Origin: Bermanella sp.
GTDB lineage: Bacteria > Pseudomonadota > Gammaproteobacteria > Pseudomonadales > Oceanobacteraceae
Assembly (NCBI GenBank): GCA_002683575.1
Contig: NYTP01000088.1
Span: 1 to 33,687, forward strand
Reading direction: 5' to 3'
DNA length: 33,687 bases
How positions within the stretch are numbered: position 1 is the first letter of the stretch; every line of letters begins with the position of its first letter. Below, piece after piece: positions 1 through 10,691 of this stretch. The position numbers were made by a program, and so were the translations under genes. A model generated the notes under the pieces. It made no database searches. It was not told the origin of the DNA and worked only from the letters and a program-made list of their open reading frames with translations.

Positions 1-30
1 AAAAAAACCCAGCATAAGCTGGGTTTTTTT
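1..30. terminator. Bidirectional intrinsic terminator
   Basis: AAAAAAACCCAGC-ATAA-GCTGGGTTTTTTT perfect stem flanked by A/T runs, just downstream of the minus-strand ORF ending at 55. Confidence 0.9.
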
Positions 31-54
31 ATTACAACGAAAAGACCGTAAAGA

Positions 55-984
55 TTATTTAGCTTTCTTTGCGGTGGTTTTCTTTGCTGTAGACTTTTTC
101 GCTGTTGTTTTCTTAGCGGTGGTCTTTTTAGCAGTGGTTTTCTTCGCTGTGGTTTTTTTAGCAGTCGTCTTTTTAGCGGTGGTTTTCTTTGCTGTAGACT
201 TTTTCGCTGTGGTTTTCTTAGCGGTGGTCTTTTTAGCAGTGGTTTTCTTCGCTGTAGACTTCTTAGCAGTGGTCTTCTTCGCTGTGGTTTTCTTCTCAGC
301 GGTTTCGTCTTCTGCTTTTACCGCTGCTTTTTTAGCAGTGGTTTTTTTCGCGCTTGTTTTCTTAGCGGTGGTTTTCTTCGCAGTGGTTGCTTTAGCGGCT
401 GTTTTCTTAGCGGCTTTGGCTGGTTCTGCTTTTACTTCAGCTTTGGCAGCCTGAGGTTTTACACCACTTTTAACGAATTCAGCGGTTTCAGCCATGCGCT
501 TTTTCTGCGCTGCATCTAACTTGCCAATTCGATCAAGGTTTTGCAGACGCTTAAGCTCTTTTTTCGCTTCGGCGATCTGTTTTTTCAGTTCTTTCTTGTC
601 TTGCTGTTCTTGCTTAAGCTTTTCTTGCTCTTCTTTATAGCGCGCTTCACGCTCTTCTTGCTGCTTGATCAGGTCTTGCTGAAGTTTGCGGCGCTCTTCT
701 TCGCGAGCCGCGCGCTCTTCAGCACGTTCTGCTTCAAGTGCTTCAATTTCTGCCTTACGTGCTGCACGCTCGTCTTCCAAGCGCTTTTGTTCCTCTGCAT
801 CAACTTGAGGCTCAGCTTTGGCTTTAACCACTTCCTTAGAATCATCGCTGCCGCCACCTAGTAGAGCTTCCAATGCCGCGATTTGATCGACAATGTTCTC
901 TGGTTGGCTTTCTTGCTGCTTGATGATTTTTTTATAGGAAGGGCGTTTCTGTGATACTTTTGAACGCTTGCCAGGTTTAGCCAT
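55..984 (-). CDS. AlgP/histone H1-like protein with Lys/Ala/Thr-rich KTTAKK repeat C-terminal domain
   Basis: 309-aa ORF; charged coiled-coil-like middle ([29 protein letters not shown]) and C-terminal [12 protein letters not shown] repeats typical of AlgP/H1-like proteins. Confidence 0.8.
   Translation of the reverse strand: MAKPGKRSKVSQKRPSYKKIIKQQESQPENIVDQIAALEALLGGGSDDSKEVVKAKAEPQVDAEEQKRLEDERAARKAEIEALEAERAEERAAREEERRKLQQDLIKQQEEREARYKEEQEKLKQEQQDKKELKKQIAEAKKELKRLQNLDRIGKLDAAQKKRMAETAEFVKSGVKPQAAKAEVKAEPAKAAKKTAAKATTAKKTTAKKTSAKKTTAKKAAVKAEDETAEKKTTAKKTTAKKSTAKKTTAKKTTAKKTTAKKSTAKKTTAKKTTAKKTTAKKTTAKKTTAKKTTAKKSTAKKTTAKKAK
61..410. repeat. Imperfect 15-bp tandem repeat encoding (K)TTAKK pentapeptides
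   Basis: Recurrent gtggttttcttAgc / gtggtcttttt units; 71-150 and 176-255 match at 79 of 80 positions (offset 105 bp = 7 x 15). Confidence 0.85.
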
Positions 985-1215
985 GAATCAGTTGCTCACT
1001 CCTGAAATAGTTTTGAGGGCGGTATATCTAGTCGCGCGTATTATACGCATCTTCACCCAATAGGCCAAAACTAATACAGTTAAATATGTAATTACTCACC
1101 CTTTTGAGGCTTATAGGTCGGCAATCTGGCCATAATTTGGAAGATTGCCTGACAAAACCACTCAAAAACGAGACATTAAGGTTTATTAAAGACCATTTAT
1201 TGAAACGCTGCCGAC

Positions 1216-2181
1216 TTATTTAAGTAACGGCTCACCTTTCATTTGTTGATCTGCATGGTAGGACGATCGCACCATTGGGCCACTGGCCACTCGCTTGAAT
1301 CCCATTTGCTTCGCAAGCTCACCCAACTCATCAAATTCATCAGGGTGTACGAAGCGCTCTACTGCCAAGTGATGTTTACTTGGCTGTAAATATTGCCCAA
1401 GGGTGATCATATCAATATCGTGATCGCGCATATCTTGCATCACTTGAATGACTTCTTCCTTGGTTTCGCCAATGCCGAGCATTAAACCAGACTTGGTCAT
1501 AACATCAGGGCACTGTTCTTTGTATTTTTTCAATAAATCCAATGACCATTGGTAATCAGACCCAGGGCGCACCTTTTTATACAAGGAAGGCACTGTTTCT
1601 AGGTTGTGATTAAATACATCCGGCGGGGTTTGCGCCAAGATGTCGACCGCGATGTCCATGCGACCACGAAAATCCGGTACTAGAATTTCCATCTCAAGGC
1701 TTGGGCTTAACTCACGGGAATATCGAATACAGTCAGCAAAATGCTGGGCACCACCGTCACGTAAGTCATCACGGTCAACTGAGGTAATCACGACGTACTT
1801 AAGGCCCATATCCGCAATGGCCGTGGCCAATTCTTTTGGCTCATCTTCATTAAGAGGGTTCGGTCGACCATGGCCCACATCACAAAACGGACAGCGACGC
1901 GTACAAATATCACCCATGATCATAAAAGTTGCTGTTCCGCCACCAAAGCATTCACCAATGTTAGGGCAAGATGCCTCTTCGCAAACGGTGTGCAAGCCAT
2001 GCTTTCGCAGCTTTTGCTTAACGTCGTTGATTTTTGGGCTGGCAGGAATGCGCACGCGGATCCAATCTGGTTTACGCGGCATGGTTTCCGTTGGAATCAC
2101 TTTTATTGGAATACGGGCAACCTTGTCGGCGCCACGTTTCTTTTCACCTTGAACCACTTTGGCTTTTTTCTCTGTACTCAT
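1216..2181 (-). CDS. lipA: Lipoyl synthase (radical SAM)
   Basis: [12 protein letters not shown] and [10 protein letters not shown] cysteine motifs characteristic of LipA. Confidence 0.97.
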   Translation of the reverse strand: MSTEKKAKVVQGEKKRGADKVARIPIKVIPTETMPRKPDWIRVRIPASPKINDVKQKLRKHGLHTVCEEASCPNIGECFGGGTATFMIMGDICTRRCPFCDVGHGRPNPLNEDEPKELATAIADMGLKYVVITSVDRDDLRDGGAQHFADCIRYSRELSPSLEMEILVPDFRGRMDIAVDILAQTPPDVFNHNLETVPSLYKKVRPGSDYQWSLDLLKKYKEQCPDVMTKSGLMLGIGETKEEVIQVMQDMRDHDIDMITLGQYLQPSKHHLAVERFVHPDEFDELGELAKQMGFKRVASGPMVRSSYHADQQMKGEPLLK

Positions 2182-2822
2182 GGTAAGTGATGACCTAAAT
2201 CTTGGGTGCCTTTATAAGGCAAACAGGTTGCAAGTTGATCGACCAGCTTTTGGCCAACGACCTTTATATCGGGCTTGGGTGTAAACTCAGCCATATGTGT
2301 CATGTTCATTCCCGCATATCCACATGGGTTAATGCGCTGAAAGGGCTCTAGATCCATATCGACATTTAAAGCAAGGCCATGAAAACTATAGCCCTTGCGT
2401 ATGCGTAATCCAAGTGACGCAATTTTGCTCTGCCCCACATACACGCCCGGTGCATCGGCTTTTGGGTAAGCTTGAATGTCGTATTGATCCAGTAATGTTA
2501 CCAAGCTGTTTTCGATGGCATCAACGAGTGTTCTTGGACCTAAGTCTAAACGCTTTAAGTCTGCCATGAGATAAGCGGTAATTTGACCAGGGCCATGATA
2601 CGTTACCTGGCCGCCGCGGTCAGCTTGAACCACAGGAATATCGCCGGTAAATAGCAGGTGTTCAGGTTTTCCTGCTTGTCCTTGAGTAAACACCTTTTGG
2701 TGTTCAAGGATCCATACCTCATCTTGGGTATGTTCGTCTCTGGATTCAGTAAACGCTTTCATCGCCTGCCAAACGGGCTCGTAGGCTTGCTCACCGTCTA
2801 AAAAACGAACACCCAGTTTCAT
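2178..2822 (-). CDS. lipB: Octanoyl-[ACP]:protein N-octanoyltransferase
   Basis: [19 protein letters not shown] motif; overlaps lipA start. Confidence 0.96.
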   Translation of the reverse strand: MKLGVRFLDGEQAYEPVWQAMKAFTESRDEHTQDEVWILEHQKVFTQGQAGKPEHLLFTGDIPVVQADRGGQVTYHGPGQITAYLMADLKRLDLGPRTLVDAIENSLVTLLDQYDIQAYPKADAPGVYVGQSKIASLGLRIRKGYSFHGLALNVDMDLEPFQRINPCGYAGMNMTHMAEFTPKPDIKVVGQKLVDQLATCLPYKGTQDLGHHLP

Positions 2823-3097
2823 TACATAACCATCTTAATACGGTCATGCTGAATAAAGTCGGCATGGAGCTGCTCTAACTGCTGCTGAGAAGTAGCGGTT
2901 ATAAAAAAAGTAATGGAGGTGAAGCGCCCATTACTGCTGTGATTGATCTTGATGCGTTCCACATCAAAGTCTGGGTCATGAACACGCATAATGTCGATGA
3001 CAAAGGATTCATAGTCATCACCAGACTGACCGAGTACTTTGACTGGGTAGTTGGGACATGGAAATTCAATCTTAGGGGGTTGTGATTTGTGAGCCAT
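2822..3097 (-). CDS. ybeD: DUF493/YbeD family protein
   Basis: [22 protein letters not shown]... is YbeD-like; conserved position between dacA and lipB. Confidence 0.88.
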   Translation of the reverse strand: MAHKSQPPKIEFPCPNYPVKVLGQSGDDYESFVIDIMRVHDPDFDVERIKINHSSNGRFTSITFFITATSQQQLEQLHADFIQHDRIKMVM

Positions 3098-3159
3098 AAT
3101 ACGTCTGATGTTAGCCTGCTTTACCCCAATATGGTTGCAAAACAGGCAAATGCAAGGTC

Positions 3160-4302
3160 TTAACTAAATAAGGAGTAAAAGAACAGCTTGATATAATCCA
3201 CGATACGAGAGAAAAAGCCGGCTTCTTCTATGTCGTTAAGGGCGATTAAGGGTTTATCCATTAAGACGTCATCACCCAGTGAAACCGTCATATGGCCATA
3301 TTCCATTCCCTTGATAATAGGGGCTTTGATTACATCATCAATACTGTACTGAACATCTAGGTTACCTTTTTGACCGCGAGGAATGGTGATGTATGCACCG
3401 TCTTTCACACCTAGTTCCAACTCGTCTTTTTCGCCCATCCAAACAGGGTGAGTTTGAAGGGTTTCTTGAGCGTCATACAGTTTGTGACTTTCATAGTAAC
3501 GGAAACCATAGGTCAGTAATTTTTGCGATTCACGAGCACGGGCTCGTTCAGACTTGGCCCCCATCACAACAGAGATCAAACGCATGCCGTCTTCTGTCGC
3601 ACTGGAAACCAAACAAAAGCCGGCTTCTTCTGTGTGACCTGTTTTAAGGCCATCGACTCTTGGGTCCCAGAATAATAGAAGGTTCCGGTTGGATTGCTCG
3701 ATGTTGTTGTATTTGAACTTTTTCTGTTTATAAAGCGGGTAGTACTTCCCGTGATCACTGATGATTCGATTTGCGAGCAAAGATAAATCACGAGCAGTGG
3801 AAGCATGACCTTTTGCAGGAAGACCCGTGGCATTTTTAAAGGTGGTATTGCTCATACCAAGAGAAACAGCATATTGGTTCATGATATCCACAAACGCTTC
3901 TTCGGTGCCGCTGACGTATTCGGCTAATGCAATGCTGGCATCGTTACCCGATTGAATGATCACGCCTTTTAACAGGTCAATTACAGGAACATAGGTGCCT
4001 TCACGAATAAACATGCGTGAACCTTCTGACTTCCACGCTTTTACACTAATACGGGTAAGGTCATCTTCTTTAATGTTGCCATAGCCTAGCTCTTCATAAA
4101 CAACAAAGGTGGTCATCATCTTGGTTAAGCTGGCAGGCGGTAACACTTCGTCAGCGTTATGCTCTACCAGTACCTCACCGCTATTAGCGTCGATTAAGAT
4201 ATAGGAGCTGGCTGCTAAAACAGGCGGCTTTGGAATGATGCTAGGAGCAGCAAATGTCAGGGATGAAAACAGTAGAACCAAGCAAACAGTAAGTAAACGC
4301 AT
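3160..4302 (-). CDS. dacA: D-alanyl-D-alanine carboxypeptidase (PBP5/6 family)
   Basis: Signal peptide from MRLLTVCLVLLF; PPASLTKMMT (SxxK), SGND (SxN) and DGLKTGHT (KTG) motifs. Start moved from ORF start 4347 to 4302. Confidence 0.94.
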   Translation of the reverse strand: MRLLTVCLVLLFSSLTFAAPSIIPKPPVLAASSYILIDANSGEVLVEHNADEVLPPASLTKMMTTFVVYEELGYGNIKEDDLTRISVKAWKSEGSRMFIREGTYVPVIDLLKGVIIQSGNDASIALAEYVSGTEEAFVDIMNQYAVSLGMSNTTFKNATGLPAKGHASTARDLSLLANRIISDHGKYYPLYKQKKFKYNNIEQSNRNLLLFWDPRVDGLKTGHTEEAGFCLVSSATEDGMRLISVVMGAKSERARARESQKLLTYGFRYYESHKLYDAQETLQTHPVWMGEKDELELGVKDGAYITIPRGQKGNLDVQYSIDDVIKAPIIKGMEYGHMTVSLGDDVLMDKPLIALNDIEEAGFFSRIVDYIKLFFYSLFS

Positions 4303-4371
4303 ATGACCGTATTTAACTATTAATAAAAGTTGGGCGCATTGTAGCACGCTTATTGGGTTTGTTAAGGATGC

Positions 4372-5133
4372 CTATGGGCCGATCAAGGTAGAATGAATAT
4401 CTTGTGCTTGCAACGTGCCTTGCACACCTTCTAGCTTGTCAGGGCTGAGTGGTCCGATGCGAACTTTATGCAGCCACTTACCGTCATGAGCATCCTTAGT
4501 GATATACACCGGCTCTTCGACCACGCCTGCAAGCTTTTGTTTCATTCGAAGCGCAGAAGGTTCGGCCTCAAATGCAGCCACTTGCAAAAACAAGTAATCG
4601 CGCTCGGTTAAAGGTGGCGCTAACAAATCGACTTTCACATTGGCTGTGCCTTGCTTGGCAAAATCCAAACGCACCGCTGCCGCATAGGATAAGTCAATTA
4701 AGCGATCGTCATGAAACGGGCCACGGTCGTTTACTCGCACCACTAGGCTTTTGTTGTTATCCAGGTTCGTAACACGCACATAGCTGGGTAATGGCAAGGA
4801 TTTATGGGCGGCACTAAATTGATAAACATCAAACCGCTCACCATTACTGGTGTCATGGCCATGAAATTTTTCACCGTACCAAGAGGCAATGCCTTGCTGT
4901 GAATACTCGGTTAAGCCTTTATTTACTTCATAAGACTTTCCCCAAACCTCGTAGCGATCAGGGTTGCCTCGACGAGACATGGGCTCACGTATGGGCTTAG
5001 GCTCAGGTAAGTTGAGAATGCTTTGCTGAAAAATAGGGGTGCTATCGTGTGCTTGCTGATAACGAGAAGGGGTGGAACAAGCTTGCACCAAAATCATGAT
5101 TAATATTAGGCTACAAGCTTGTATGGTTTTCAT
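4372..5133 (-). CDS. rlpA: RlpA family septal ring lytic transglycosylase with SPOR domain
   Basis: GIASWYGEKFHGHDTSNGERFD and VRVNDRGPF motifs, lipoprotein-type N terminus (VQACS), C-terminal SPOR-like region. Confidence 0.94.
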   Translation of the reverse strand: MKTIQACSLILIMILVQACSTPSRYQQAHDSTPIFQQSILNLPEPKPIREPMSRRGNPDRYEVWGKSYEVNKGLTEYSQQGIASWYGEKFHGHDTSNGERFDVYQFSAAHKSLPLPSYVRVTNLDNNKSLVVRVNDRGPFHDDRLIDLSYAAAVRLDFAKQGTANVKVDLLAPPLTERDYLFLQVAAFEAEPSALRMKQKLAGVVEEPVYITKDAHDGKWLHKVRIGPLSPDKLEGVQGTLQAQDIHSTLIGP

Positions 5134-6101
5134 GGTTGTTTCAATATCTCGCTGAAATCAGAGACTGCGCGTGCATACATGCTGCTGCGATTATAGCGGG
5201 TGATGACATAAAAGTTTTTATAGGCTAACCAGTATTCTGTGCTGTCTTCTAGGTCGTAGCGAAATAATGCTGCATCTCGGTCGTCCATACCTTTAGGCAC
5301 ATTCACTCCGCGCTTTTTCCACTCGGAAACTGTGGCTGTTAATGACAAACTTTTACTGGCCAGTTTATCGGCGTCTGCATTATACAAAGAAACCGGGCTC
5401 GCAATAGGCTCACCTGTTTGCCAGCCATAGCGTTTGAAGTAATAGGCAACACTGGCAATGGCGTCGTCCACGTTATTCCATAAATCTTTTTTACCGTCGC
5501 CGTCATAATCCACCGCATAACTAATATAGCTTGAGGGAATGAATTGCCCCAAACCCATGGCACCGGCATACGAGCCCTTAATATCAAGTGCGTCTAGGTT
5601 GTTGTCACGCACCATTAAAAAGTAGTTTTTAAGCTCACGGTAAAATAAGGAGCGTTTAGGGTAATCAAACCCTAACGTGGCAAGGGCATCTATGACTCGG
5701 TAACTTCCGGTGATGCGGCCATAAAACGTTTCTACACCAATAATGGCAGCAATGATTTCACGTGGCACGCCGTACTTTTTTTCAACCGCATCAAAGGTGT
5801 CTTTGTGTTCGATCAAAAAGGCTTTACCAGCTTTTGCGCGTTTTTCCGTTAGGAAAATATCGCGGTATTCATGCCAAGGCTTAACTTTTTCAGCTGGGCG
5901 AGAGATTGCCTCTAAGATGCGTTCCTTGCGCTCCGCTTGGGATAATATATCCCGTAAGACTTTTTCATCGTAATTATGCTCTTTTACCATTTCGGCAATG
6001 AAGGGTTCATACTTAGGGTGATCGGTATAATTTTCCGCCGATACTGAAATACTACTTAACATTAAAACTAAACTGGCTGCTAACACATTAGACCTCAACA
6101 C
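5130..6101 (-). CDS. mltB: Lytic murein transglycosylase B
   Basis: GVPREIIAAIIGVETFYGRITG and GAMGLGQFIPSSY motifs. Confidence 0.95.
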   Translation of the reverse strand: MLRSNVLAASLVLMLSSISVSAENYTDHPKYEPFIAEMVKEHNYDEKVLRDILSQAERKERILEAISRPAEKVKPWHEYRDIFLTEKRAKAGKAFLIEHKDTFDAVEKKYGVPREIIAAIIGVETFYGRITGSYRVIDALATLGFDYPKRSLFYRELKNYFLMVRDNNLDALDIKGSYAGAMGLGQFIPSSYISYAVDYDGDGKKDLWNNVDDAIASVAYYFKRYGWQTGEPIASPVSLYNADADKLASKSLSLTATVSEWKKRGVNVPKGMDDRDAALFRYDLEDSTEYWLAYKNFYVITRYNRSSMYARAVSDFSEILKQP

Positions 6102-6106
6102 AATCT

Positions 6107-7237
6107 TTAAATCCTTCGGTGCATATAAACCGACATAATAACCCCAAATGCCGCCATTAACGTCACTATGGATGTTCCACCATAACTGATTAACGGTAGC
6201 GGCACACCTACAACTGGTAATATTCCACTCACCATACCTATGTTAACAAACACATAGATGAAAAACGTGACGATGAGCGCACCCGCAAACAGTCTTGCGA
6301 ATGTATCTCGACCACGAGATGCCATATAAATTCCCCGCATAACAATCAACAGGTACAGCATGAGTAAAATTAACACACCTATCAAACCATGTTCTTCTGC
6401 GTAAACCGCAATAATAAAGTCGGTATGGCGCTCTGGTAAAAACTCCAGTTGAGACTGGGTACCTTGCATCCAGCCTTTACCTTCTAAGCCACCTGAGCCT
6501 ATGGCGGTTTTACTTTGAATGATATTCCAACCGGAGCCGAGCGGATCACTTTCCGGGTCCAAAAAGGTCAATACCCGCTGTTTTTGGTAGTCATGCATCA
6601 CGCCATACCACATGATGGGGGCCACCGCTAAAACCGTCACCACCGCAATGGCGATCCATTTACTGCTTAAGCCAGCAAACAATAAGACAAAAATACCCGC
6701 CGACGAGACCAACAAAGCCGTACCCAGATCCGGCTGTTTAAAAATGAGCAATGCCGGTAAGAATACAAGCATCAACACACTAGAAATCACTTTTAACCTA
6801 GGTGGCAACAACTTCGAAGACAAATACCAAGCCACCATCATGGGGGTAATCAATTTCATAATTTCTGACGGCTGAAAACGAAATACACCAAACACACTGA
6901 GCCAACGCTGCGCGCCTTTTGCCCCGACACCCACCAATAAGACCAATATCAAAGCAATAATACCCGCGCCATACATCCAGGGTGCTGCCATGTGAAACCA
7001 TCTTGGGTCAACTTGTGCAATCACAATCATAATGAAAAAACCCAGGGCAAAATAAATCATTTGCCGATTCACCATGCCCATATTCTGACCGCTAGCACTG
7101 TATAAGATAAATAATCCACCAGCGCACAGTACCAACAATAAAAACAACATTGTGATGTCGATATTCATACGATGCAAAATACTGCGACCGCGTTGCATGC
7201 TGGCATCATCAAGCTGACGAATAAAATCACCGGCCAT
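6107..7237 (-). CDS. rodA: Rod shape-determining SEDS glycosyltransferase
   Basis: Multi-TM SEDS protein with FQPSEIMKL, PDLGTALL and PLPLISYGGTS motifs. Confidence 0.95.
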   Translation of the reverse strand: MAGDFIRQLDDASMQRGRSILHRMNIDITMLFLLLVLCAGGLFILYSASGQNMGMVNRQMIYFALGFFIMIVIAQVDPRWFHMAAPWMYGAGIIALILVLLVGVGAKGAQRWLSVFGVFRFQPSEIMKLITPMMVAWYLSSKLLPPRLKVISSVLMLVFLPALLIFKQPDLGTALLVSSAGIFVLLFAGLSSKWIAIAVVTVLAVAPIMWYGVMHDYQKQRVLTFLDPESDPLGSGWNIIQSKTAIGSGGLEGKGWMQGTQSQLEFLPERHTDFIIAVYAEEHGLIGVLILLMLYLLIVMRGIYMASRGRDTFARLFAGALIVTFFIYVFVNIGMVSGILPVVGVPLPLISYGGTSIVTLMAAFGVIMSVYMHRRI

Positions 7238-7284
7238 GCTTCACCTCACTCATAATGCTGAATCTAAATTGGGCGCTGAAGTGT

Positions 7285-9141
7285 TTAAAAGTCATAGGCA
7301 ATGCCTTTTGGTCGATCATCGTTCAAGAATCGATCGGTGACTTTTTTTGCAATTGGCCCCGCCGTTTTACCTGCGGACTCGCCGTTTTCAACCACAGCTG
7401 CGACCGCGATCTTCGGGTCTTTAATGGGTGCAAAGCTGACAAACAAGGCATGGTCACGTTGACGCTCAAGAAGGGCTTCTGAGTCGTACTCTTCATTTTG
7501 CTTAATTCCCACCACTTGAGCCGTACCGGTTTTAGCGGCCATGCGATAATTTAAATTACGCTTTAAGCTTCTAGCGGTGCCTTGGTAATGAGTAATCACC
7601 CCTTCCATTGCGCGATCCATTTCATCCCAATTAGCAGGATTTTTTAGCACGATGTTGTCGGGCTTATTCTCTTCTTGCACCGCAACACCATCAATAAACT
7701 GAACTAATTTAGCTCGATGCCACTCACCCCTTGCGGCATAAACACTGGTGGCGGTGGCAAGCTGCAATGGGGTCGCCAGCATAAACCCTTGGCCTAGCGC
7801 TAAGTTAAGCGTATCCCCTGCATACCATGAACGCCCGCGGTATGCTTTTTTCCATTCTCGATCCGGCAGTAAAGCGGGCAAGGCATTGCCAATATCCAAG
7901 CCTGTGTTTTGACCAAAACCAAATTGCGCAAGAAATGGATGCAGATTGTCGATACCGGTTCGAAACGACATCTCATAGAAATAGGTATCGCAACTTTGAA
8001 TGATGGCATCACGCAAATGTATGTGTTCACCGTGACCTGTTCGTTTCCAATCACGATAGACTCGCTCATCACTTTCTAACATGTACCAACCAGGGTCTTT
8101 AATTTCTTCTTCCCAGTTTGTCACGCCACTTTCTAAAAAGCCCAGACCAATAAAGGGCTTCATGGTTGAACCCGGTGGGTATTGCCCGCGAGTGGCTCGA
8201 TCAAACAGTGGTACATCTAAGGAGTCACGAAGTGCGTTGTAGTCTTTGTAGCTGATGCCGTTTACGAATAAATTAGGGTCAAACGAGGGGCTAGACACCA
8301 TAGCCAGTACACCACCGGTTTTGGGGTCCATGGCCACTAATGAGCCTCGGCGACCATCAAAAGCTTCCATAGCAGTGCGCTGTAAACGTGCGTCTAAATT
8401 CAGAATTAAATTTTTACCAGGGATGGAGCTTTGTTTTTCAAGGACTTTTAAAATGCGCCCTTGAGCATTGGTCTCAACTTTTTGGTAACCCACCTGACCA
8501 TGCAGCTCTTTTTCATAATATCGTTCAATGCCAATCTTGCCGATGCGCCGAGTGATTTTATATTGAATAGGGTCTAAACGTTTTTTCTCCGCCTCGTTCA
8601 TTTGCCCCACGTATCCCAGCACATGAGCAAAGTCTTTGCCCATGGGATAATGTCGAACTAATTCGGCTTCTACTTGTACGCCGGGCAAGAAGAAATCATT
8701 CACCATGATTTTGGCGATTTCATCCTCTTCAAGTTGGAATTTTAACGGAATAGCTTCATAAGGGCGGCGATAGGATTTCACGCGTTTTTCAAAACGTGCG
8801 CGCTCATCATCTGTGATGCCGATCAAGGCTTGAATCAGCCCTAGGGTTTTTTGCATGTCTTTCACACGCTCAGGCACGATGGTTAAACTATGACTGGGCA
8901 GGTTTTCCGCCAGCAGTACGCCGTTACGATCAAAAATCAAACCACGAATGGGCTCTACGGTTTTAAGTTGTACTCGGTTATTTTCTGACTTACTGGCATA
9001 CAGCTCGTACTGGGTAACCTGTAAGAACACCATACGCCCAGCCAAGACACACAATAGAATAAAGACAAACAAGCCCGCTAAATAAGCGCGCTTGGTAAAG
9101 ATGTCTTTTTCAACTCGTGCGTCCTTTGAGGCAAAACTCAT
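7285..9141 (-). CDS. mrdA: Peptidoglycan transpeptidase PBP2
   Basis: PPGSTMKP (SxxK), SCD, and AAKTGTAQ (KTG) motifs; adjacent to rodA. Confidence 0.95.
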   Translation of the reverse strand: MSFASKDARVEKDIFTKRAYLAGLFVFILLCVLAGRMVFLQVTQYELYASKSENNRVQLKTVEPIRGLIFDRNGVLLAENLPSHSLTIVPERVKDMQKTLGLIQALIGITDDERARFEKRVKSYRRPYEAIPLKFQLEEDEIAKIMVNDFFLPGVQVEAELVRHYPMGKDFAHVLGYVGQMNEAEKKRLDPIQYKITRRIGKIGIERYYEKELHGQVGYQKVETNAQGRILKVLEKQSSIPGKNLILNLDARLQRTAMEAFDGRRGSLVAMDPKTGGVLAMVSSPSFDPNLFVNGISYKDYNALRDSLDVPLFDRATRGQYPPGSTMKPFIGLGFLESGVTNWEEEIKDPGWYMLESDERVYRDWKRTGHGEHIHLRDAIIQSCDTYFYEMSFRTGIDNLHPFLAQFGFGQNTGLDIGNALPALLPDREWKKAYRGRSWYAGDTLNLALGQGFMLATPLQLATATSVYAARGEWHRAKLVQFIDGVAVQEENKPDNIVLKNPANWDEMDRAMEGVITHYQGTARSLKRNLNYRMAAKTGTAQVVGIKQNEEYDSEALLERQRDHALFVSFAPIKDPKIAVAAVVENGESAGKTAGPIAKKVTDRFLNDDRPKGIAYDF

Positions 9142-9214
9142 TTAGTCATCACTTACTGGAGCAGATAATAGATTGCGTACCATTTAGGCTTTTTTATTAT
9201 TAAAAAACAAGTGG

Positions 9215-9682
9215 TTACTTATGATACGGATGATTACTAAGAATCGTCCACGCTCGATACAGCTGCTCAGCCAACAGTATGCGTACTAATGGATGAGGTA
9301 AGGTTAACGGCGATAATGACCACTTGTATTTTGCTTTGGCTGAACACTCTTTGCTTAAACCGTCAGGGCCGCCGATCAGCAGGTCCACATCTTGGCCAAG
9401 CATGCGCCAATCAGTGAGCTGCTCTGATAGTACTTCGGTACTCCAAGGTTTACCTAACACCTCCAGCGCCACACAGGTGTTTTGCGGTTTCATGGCCGCG
9501 AGCATAGCCTGGCCTTCTTTTTCGATGGCCTTGGCGGCAGACTGATTTTTACCTCTTGGACCCAGTGGTAATTCCACCAGCTCAAGGCGACAATCATTGG
9601 GTAAGCGCTTGGCATATTCGTTAAAGCCTTGCTCTACCCAGGAGGGCATTTTGCCCCCTACAGCGAGTATTCTAATTTTCAT
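9215..9682 (-). CDS. rlmH: 23S rRNA (pseudouridine1915-N3)-methyltransferase
   Basis: [26 protein letters not shown]... LLIGGPDGL... [18 protein letters not shown]. Confidence 0.96.
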   Translation of the reverse strand: MKIRILAVGGKMPSWVEQGFNEYAKRLPNDCRLELVELPLGPRGKNQSAAKAIEKEGQAMLAAMKPQNTCVALEVLGKPWSTEVLSEQLTDWRMLGQDVDLLIGGPDGLSKECSAKAKYKWSLSPLTLPHPLVRILLAEQLYRAWTILSNHPYHK

Positions 9683-9687
9683 GGGAA

Positions 9688-10023
9688 TTACTGCGCAACG
9701 CGCGGCTCACTCCATAAACGTTCTAGGTCATAGTGTTCACGAGCTTGGCTTGTCATAACATGGACAATCACATCGCCCAAATCAATCAAGACCCAGTCAC
9801 TGTTACCACGACCTTCAGAGCCTAGTGGCATTGCGCCGGCTGCTTTGGATTTTTCTGATACATTGTCGGCCACGGCTTGTACGTGACGACTTGATGTACC
9901 GGTAGCGATGATCATCATGTCGGTTACCGACGTACGATCAGCCACATCAATCGTGGTAATGTCTTGCGCTTTTAAGTCTTCAAGCGCGTCGATGACCACT
10001 TTAGTTAGATTTGCTGCATCCAT
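9688..10023 (-). CDS. rsfS: Ribosome silencing factor RsfS
   Basis: [12 protein letters not shown] and [17 protein letters not shown]-type sequence. Confidence 0.95.
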   Translation of the reverse strand: MDAANLTKVVIDALEDLKAQDITTIDVADRTSVTDMMIIATGTSSRHVQAVADNVSEKSKAAGAMPLGSEGRGNSDWVLIDLGDVIVHVMTSQAREHYDLERLWSEPRVAQ

Positions 10024-10028
10024 TGATT

Positions 10029-10691
10029 TCAGTTTTTACCTTCGTAGAGCCCATGTAGCTCAATATAGTTCATAACAGGCTGTGGCACATGGTGACCCAC
10101 AGTTTCTTGTTTGTGCAGGGCCTGTCGAATTTGAGTCGACGACACCACAACAGGCTCAAGTGCCAGTTGCATAAAACAGCCACTTGCTTGCTGTTTAAAA
10201 TGTTCTTTATCGATTACGCGCCTAGCTGGCCAGCTTTCACTGGTTTCTTCTGGCAAGACCTCGTTACCGCGATTAACCACTATAATGTTGGCCAATTCAA
10301 AGACCTGTTGCCAGTCTTTCCAATGACTTAAGCCCTTGGCCGCATCGGTTCCCAGTAGCCAACAAATGTGGGCATCTGGGCCTAACTCTTGGCGCAACTG
10401 CCTCAGGGTTTCCACGGTATACGTGGCCCCTGCTCGCTTGGTCTCGGTTGGGTCAGACTGTAATCTTGCCTCACCTTGCAAGGCCAAGTTAAGCATGGCT
10501 AACCTGTGCTGCGCTGAGGATGAGCCTTGTTTATGGTAAGCATCACCGCAGGGCATCATGTGAATACAAGAGTAATCCATTGCTTTGGCCAACGCATTGG
10601 CAGCATGGATGTGACCATTATGGACGGGATCAAACGTCCCACCCATCACTACATATTCAGTTTTTTGATCAGTGACGGATATGGCCATCAC
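10029..10691 (-). CDS. nadD: Nicotinate-nucleotide adenylyltransferase
   Basis: [13 protein letters not shown] nucleotidyltransferase motif; C-terminal [11 protein letters not shown]. Start ambiguous (10691 or 10688). Confidence 0.95.
   Translation of the reverse strand: MMAISVTDQKTEYVVMGGTFDPVHNGHIHAANALAKAMDYSCIHMMPCGDAYHKQGSSSAQHRLAMLNLALQGEARLQSDPTETKRAGATYTVETLRQLRQELGPDAHICWLLGTDAAKGLSHWKDWQQVFELANIIVVNRGNEVLPEETSESWPARRVIDKEHFKQQASGCFMQLALEPVVVSSTQIRQALHKQETVGHHVPQPVMNYIELHGLYEGKN

Noticed and set aside
61-300. Possible CRISPR-like periodic repeat
   Set aside because: Repeats are contiguous 15-bp coding units in frame with no unique spacers.
74-454. Plus-strand ORF encoding [10 protein letters not shown] repeats
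   Set aside because: Antisense shadow of the KTTAKK repeat gene; the low-complexity reverse complement stays open by composition.
541-861. Plus-strand ORF of 106 aa rich in Leu/Phe
   Set aside because: Antisense to the charged coiled-coil region of the 55-984 gene; hydrophobic composition is a complement artefact.
1640-2190. Plus-strand ORFs inside lipA
   Set aside because: Antisense to a confidently identified lipA with clear radical-SAM motifs.
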